Part shown: positions 61,700 to 64,000 of the stretch, in pieces
Numbering within the stretch: the first letter of the stretch is position 1
Layout of the letters: the number at the start of each line of letters is the position of its first letter
Assembly (NCBI GenBank): GCA_965229635.1
Contig: OZ245894.1
Location: 4,340,001-4,404,000 of the forward strand
Source: BQJU01 sp965229635
Lineage (GTDB): Bacteria > Bacteroidota > Bacteroidia > Chitinophagales > Saprospiraceae
DNA length: 64,000 nt
Direction: 5' to 3'
The notes under the pieces: model-generated
What the model was told of the DNA's origin: nothing
The model's input: the letters and a program-made list of their open reading frames with translations, nothing else
Database searches by the model: none
Translations under genes and position numbers: made by a program

Positions 61700-61795
61700 T
61701 ATTCTTTGTGTATTGATCGAGATTTTTTGAAAGCACAAAGATAAAATTTATCCCCGGTAGACGGTTACGTTCTGGAAGGTTTCCGTGAAGTAATG

Positions 61796-62428
61796 TTATC
61801 GTACAAACTGATTGATCATGAAGAAAAGTACCAAATAAATCCACAAAGCATCCAAAAAGTGCCAGTAGATGGTGAGTAGCCGCAGTTTCAGTCGTTTTTC
61901 CGGATCGGAAAAGTAGACGAGCACACTGACGGGTTCGCGCATCTTCTTATAGGCCTGGTATAGAAAGGCCGTCAGAAATGGTAAACCGGCAATGACGTGG
62001 GCAAAGTGCAACCCGGAGATGACGTAGAGGTAGCCGGCTGAATTGTCGGTATGAATATAGATTTCCTCGCTAAACAGCTCCCGCCATCCGAAATATTGGG
62101 CTACCATAAAAATCAGGGAAAGGACGATGGTGGCGATGAGCGCCAGCTGATAGTTACGAGTATTGTCTTTCTGATAGGCTTGTTTGGCCAGGTACATGGT
62201 GTAGCTGCTGCCCAGCAGAATGAGGGTGTTCACAAAAAAAATGAAAGGTAACTCAATCGGGGGTAGCTGGCTTTGCACCCTGGTGTACACGAATGCCGCT
62301 GACAAACTCAGAAAAAGCGCCGATAAGCTAAACAGCAAAAGAATCAACAGGATATTATAAGGGTGAAAGGCAAATGAATGGTATTCGTTTGCCTCATTCT
62401 GGCGCTGCTGATTCTCTTGATCGGTCAT
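61796..62428 (-). CDS. Cytochrome c oxidase subunit III (heme-copper oxidase)
   Basis: 210 residues from ATG 62428 (MTDQENQQRQNEANEYHSFA). Five membrane segments. SGLHFAHVIAGLPFLTAFLY and TIYWHFLDALWIYLVLFFMI are subunit III family signatures (GLHxxHVxxG, WHFxDxxW). The N terminus is hydrophilic for about 25 residues. No other oxidase subunit genes (I, II, IV) are near it, so it works as part of a complex encoded elsewhere, or as an orphan. The start 54 nt upstream (62482) is possible but less likely. Confidence 0.9.
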   Translation of the reverse strand: MTDQENQQRQNEANEYHSFAFHPYNILLILLLFSLSALFLSLSAAFVYTRVQSQLPPIELPFIFFVNTLILLGSSYTMYLAKQAYQKDNTRNYQLALIATIVLSLIFMVAQYFGWRELFSEEIYIHTDNSAGYLYVISGLHFAHVIAGLPFLTAFLYQAYKKMREPVSVLVYFSDPEKRLKLRLLTIYWHFLDALWIYLVLFFMINQFVR

Positions 62429-62507
62429 TGCAGTTATTTTCGATGCGCTAAAATAATCACATTTTACAGTGTAACAAGGCAAATCGCTTCTGGTTTAGGC
62501 AAAACCA

Positions 62508-62537
62508 TTTGGATTAAAGCAGTTCTTTATATATTTA
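62508..62537 (+). promoter_or_regulatory. Promoter of the zinc-ribbon gene
   Basis: TTTG (62508-62511), an 18-nt spacer and TATATTTA (62530-62537) agree with the Bacteroidota boxes except the last base. The start would be about 62544, 16 nt before ATG 62560. Confidence 0.4.
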
Positions 62538-62559
62538 CGAAAATCATTTTACATTCAAT

Positions 62560-63405
62560 ATGATTCATTGTCATCAATGTGGGGTTGAACTTCCGAATAA
62601 GGCCAAGTTTTGTTTGAATTGTGGGGCCGAGCAAGAGGCACCTGTTGCCAGAAAGGCAGCTGATCCATTGATTAATTGGCAAGGTGACGCCGGACAAAAG
62701 ATAAAGGAATTGTTTTTCAGTCAACTGCGAGAGCGAGTGGAAGAAGAGCAGGGACTAAAAAAGAGTCAGGAATATTCCGAAAGGGTTTACGAAAGTGGTT
62801 TTCGGGATGTGCTGGAAAGGAGAGTGTCACAGTTTTTGCAGCAGTTGGATGCTTTAGAGATCGATGATCCGCAGACCATGCAAAAGATGGACCATAAGGC
62901 CATTTTGTTACTGGACGAATTACTTGATTTTTTCCTGATCAAACATTGTGCAGACCTTAACCGGGTACAGTTGCCACAAACCATGCTGGTATACCACGGC
63001 TATAGCCAACTCACGGAGGTTGATCTACGGAAAATGATTCTGGATTTCCTGGATTTCGAAAACGAAGAGGAAAATATATATACTGATTTTCTGGCCATGC
63101 CAATCGACAAGCTGAAAAATGCCGGAACGGCATTCCTGTTTCCCGCCAAGGATGAACGTATATTGCTGATTTGCGACCAGAGTATTTTTGGTTCCTGCAA
63201 AGAGGGATTTGCCCTTACGGAAAAAGGCATTTACTGGAAAGCACACCTGCAAAAGGCGAAAAAAATTGCTTACCGCAATTTGGCAGAGATCAAACGAGTA
63301 GAAGACTGGATTACTATCAATACCCAGTTTTTCAATGTTAATCCTTCTCTAAACATCAAAATGCTGAAATTACTACGGAAGATCATCCGGCTTCAGCAGG
63401 GATAA
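62560..63405 (+). CDS. Zinc-ribbon protein with possible PH-like C-terminal domain
   Basis: 281 residues. N-terminal zinc ribbon: CHQCGVELPNKAKFCLNCGA (two CxxC knuckles, C4-C7 and C18-C21). A helical middle region has heptad-like charged stretches (QLRERVEEEQGLKKSQEYSE). The C-terminal about 110 residues (ERILLICDQSIFGSCKEGFA followed by LTEKGIYWKAHLQKAKKIAY) have the beta-rich pattern of bacterial PH-like domains. No membrane segment is visible. Function unknown. It is divergent from the oxidase subunit gene. Confidence 0.7.
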   Translation: MIHCHQCGVELPNKAKFCLNCGAEQEAPVARKAADPLINWQGDAGQKIKELFFSQLRERVEEEQGLKKSQEYSERVYESGFRDVLERRVSQFLQQLDALEIDDPQTMQKMDHKAILLLDELLDFFLIKHCADLNRVQLPQTMLVYHGYSQLTEVDLRKMILDFLDFENEEENIYTDFLAMPIDKLKNAGTAFLFPAKDERILLICDQSIFGSCKEGFALTEKGIYWKAHLQKAKKIAYRNLAEIKRVEDWITINTQFFNVNPSLNIKMLKLLRKIIRLQQG

Positions 63406-63523
63406 GGCCCTGTTGTGACTGTGAGCCGTCAAATTTTCCAATGGTCAATCTTTCAAAAAACGGCATTTTGAATTAGTTTTATCCACTATACATCATCTAC
63501 TCATTTTAAATCCTGGATTAGCA

Positions 63524-64000
63524 ATGAGAATATTAACACTCGCTCTCTCTGTGCTGGCACTTTGGTCGTGCCAAATGGATCGTGAGCCCCAGTCTGATTC
63601 ACTGACCAAAAAGTATGCGCCCAATGATCACTTTTTTCATCAAAGGACCTACCCCGATGCATCTATCGATCTGAAAGCCTTTACCAGGGCTTTGCAAGAT
63701 GCTCGTCTTTCGGCTTCCCTCAAGAACGATTTTCCCGGCTTCAACCGGGATTGGATTGGACGTGGACCGGCCAATATTGGGGCACGGATCAATACAATTG
63801 CGGTGCACCCAACAGATGAAAATACGATCTATGCCGGATTTTCCACCGGTGGAATTTTCAAAACGACAGATGGTGGCCTGACGTGGAATCCGATCTTCGA
63901 TGATCAGCTTTTCCTGGCCATCGGCGATATTACCCTTGATCCTGCCGATCCGGAAACGGTCTATGTAGGTACGGGCGACCCCAATATCGGCGGTTACGTG
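63524..64000 (+). CDS. BNR/sialidase-like propeller lipoprotein (5' part, partial)
   Basis: 159 codons run off the window edge. Lipobox in MRILTLALSVLALWSCQMDR (Cys at residue 16). NIGARINTIAVHPTDENTIY, then GIFKTTDGGLTWNPIFDD, and LDPADPETVYVGTGDPNIGG are propeller repeats (asp-box like S/T-x-D-x-G-x-T-W). It resembles the secreted VPS10/sialidase-type proteins of this phylum, which often end in a T9SS domain; whether this one does is beyond the window. The protein starts 118 bp after the zinc-ribbon gene. Confidence 0.8.
   Translation, partial: MRILTLALSVLALWSCQMDREPQSDSLTKKYAPNDHFFHQRTYPDASIDLKAFTRALQDARLSASLKNDFPGFNRDWIGRGPANIGARINTIAVHPTDENTIYAGFSTGGIFKTTDGGLTWNPIFDDQLFLAIGDITLDPADPETVYVGTGDPNIGGYV

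Noticed and set aside
1..64000. tRNA, rRNA, insertion sequence or prophage genes
   Set aside because: None of the gene-free gaps shows a cloverleaf, rRNA or transposase signal that I can recognise.

Overview
The window looks like a chromosome segment from a member of the Bacteroidota, most likely of the Saprospiria (Lewinella-like) group. Evidence: a SusC/SusD pair, secreted proteins with type IX secretion (T9SS) C-terminal sorting domains of types A and B, a TamL-type BamA-like lipoprotein, TAnnTTTG promoter boxes, and start codons without clear Shine-Dalgarno sequences. It is mostly housekeeping and core metabolism with a few accessory genes. I see no tRNA or rRNA gene, insertion sequence, prophage or CRISPR array.

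Layout. 1-9.5 kb: end of a Crp/Fnr regulator, DinB protein, short alpha-glucan phosphorylase, secreted GH29 fucosidase, a 47-residue GG-containing small peptide, formate-tetrahydrofolate ligase, T9SS propeller protein, RsmB-like rRNA methyltransferase, tandem universal stress protein (Usp). 9.5-14.2 kb: purine nucleoside phosphorylase, a phosphotransferase/kinase pair, CBS protein, TauE/SafE permease coupled to a repeat-containing secreted protein. 14.2-19.6 kb: a sulfur amino acid locus, with osmC-metZ on the minus strand and metY-metX on the plus strand, followed by a 1-Cys peroxiredoxin. 19.6-30.7 kb: T9SS type B protein, susC-susD, a BCCT transporter overlapping a Usp gene, a 2-hydroxyacid dehydrogenase and a DUF805 protein. 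30.7-47.5 kb: AT-rich TPR protein, SulP transporter, several small enzymes, SNF2 helicase, pyruvate carboxylase and an unrecognised 482-residue protein. 47.5-64 kb: pappalysin-like metalloprotease with tandem repeats, SH3b protein, SPFH protein, purM, nth, tamL, an rRNA/tRNA methyltransferase, TlpA-like lipoprotein, purL, cytochrome oxidase subunit III, zinc-ribbon protein and the start of a propeller lipoprotein.

The most striking signal is the 457-bp leader between osmC and metY. It holds in order a good promoter, a SAM-I riboswitch, and a tiny reading frame that encodes Met-Ile followed by six consecutive cysteines and a stop. After this come sequences that can form two mutually exclusive stems. 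This suggests that metY-metX is controlled both by SAM, through the riboswitch, and by charged Cys-tRNA, through leader-peptide attenuation. The riboswitch is a known class. The poly-Cys leader in tandem with it is my proposal for the unusual system in this window.

Purine and one-carbon metabolism (fhs, punA, purM, purL) is scattered rather than in one operon. Many genes are single units closed by strong hairpins between convergent neighbours.
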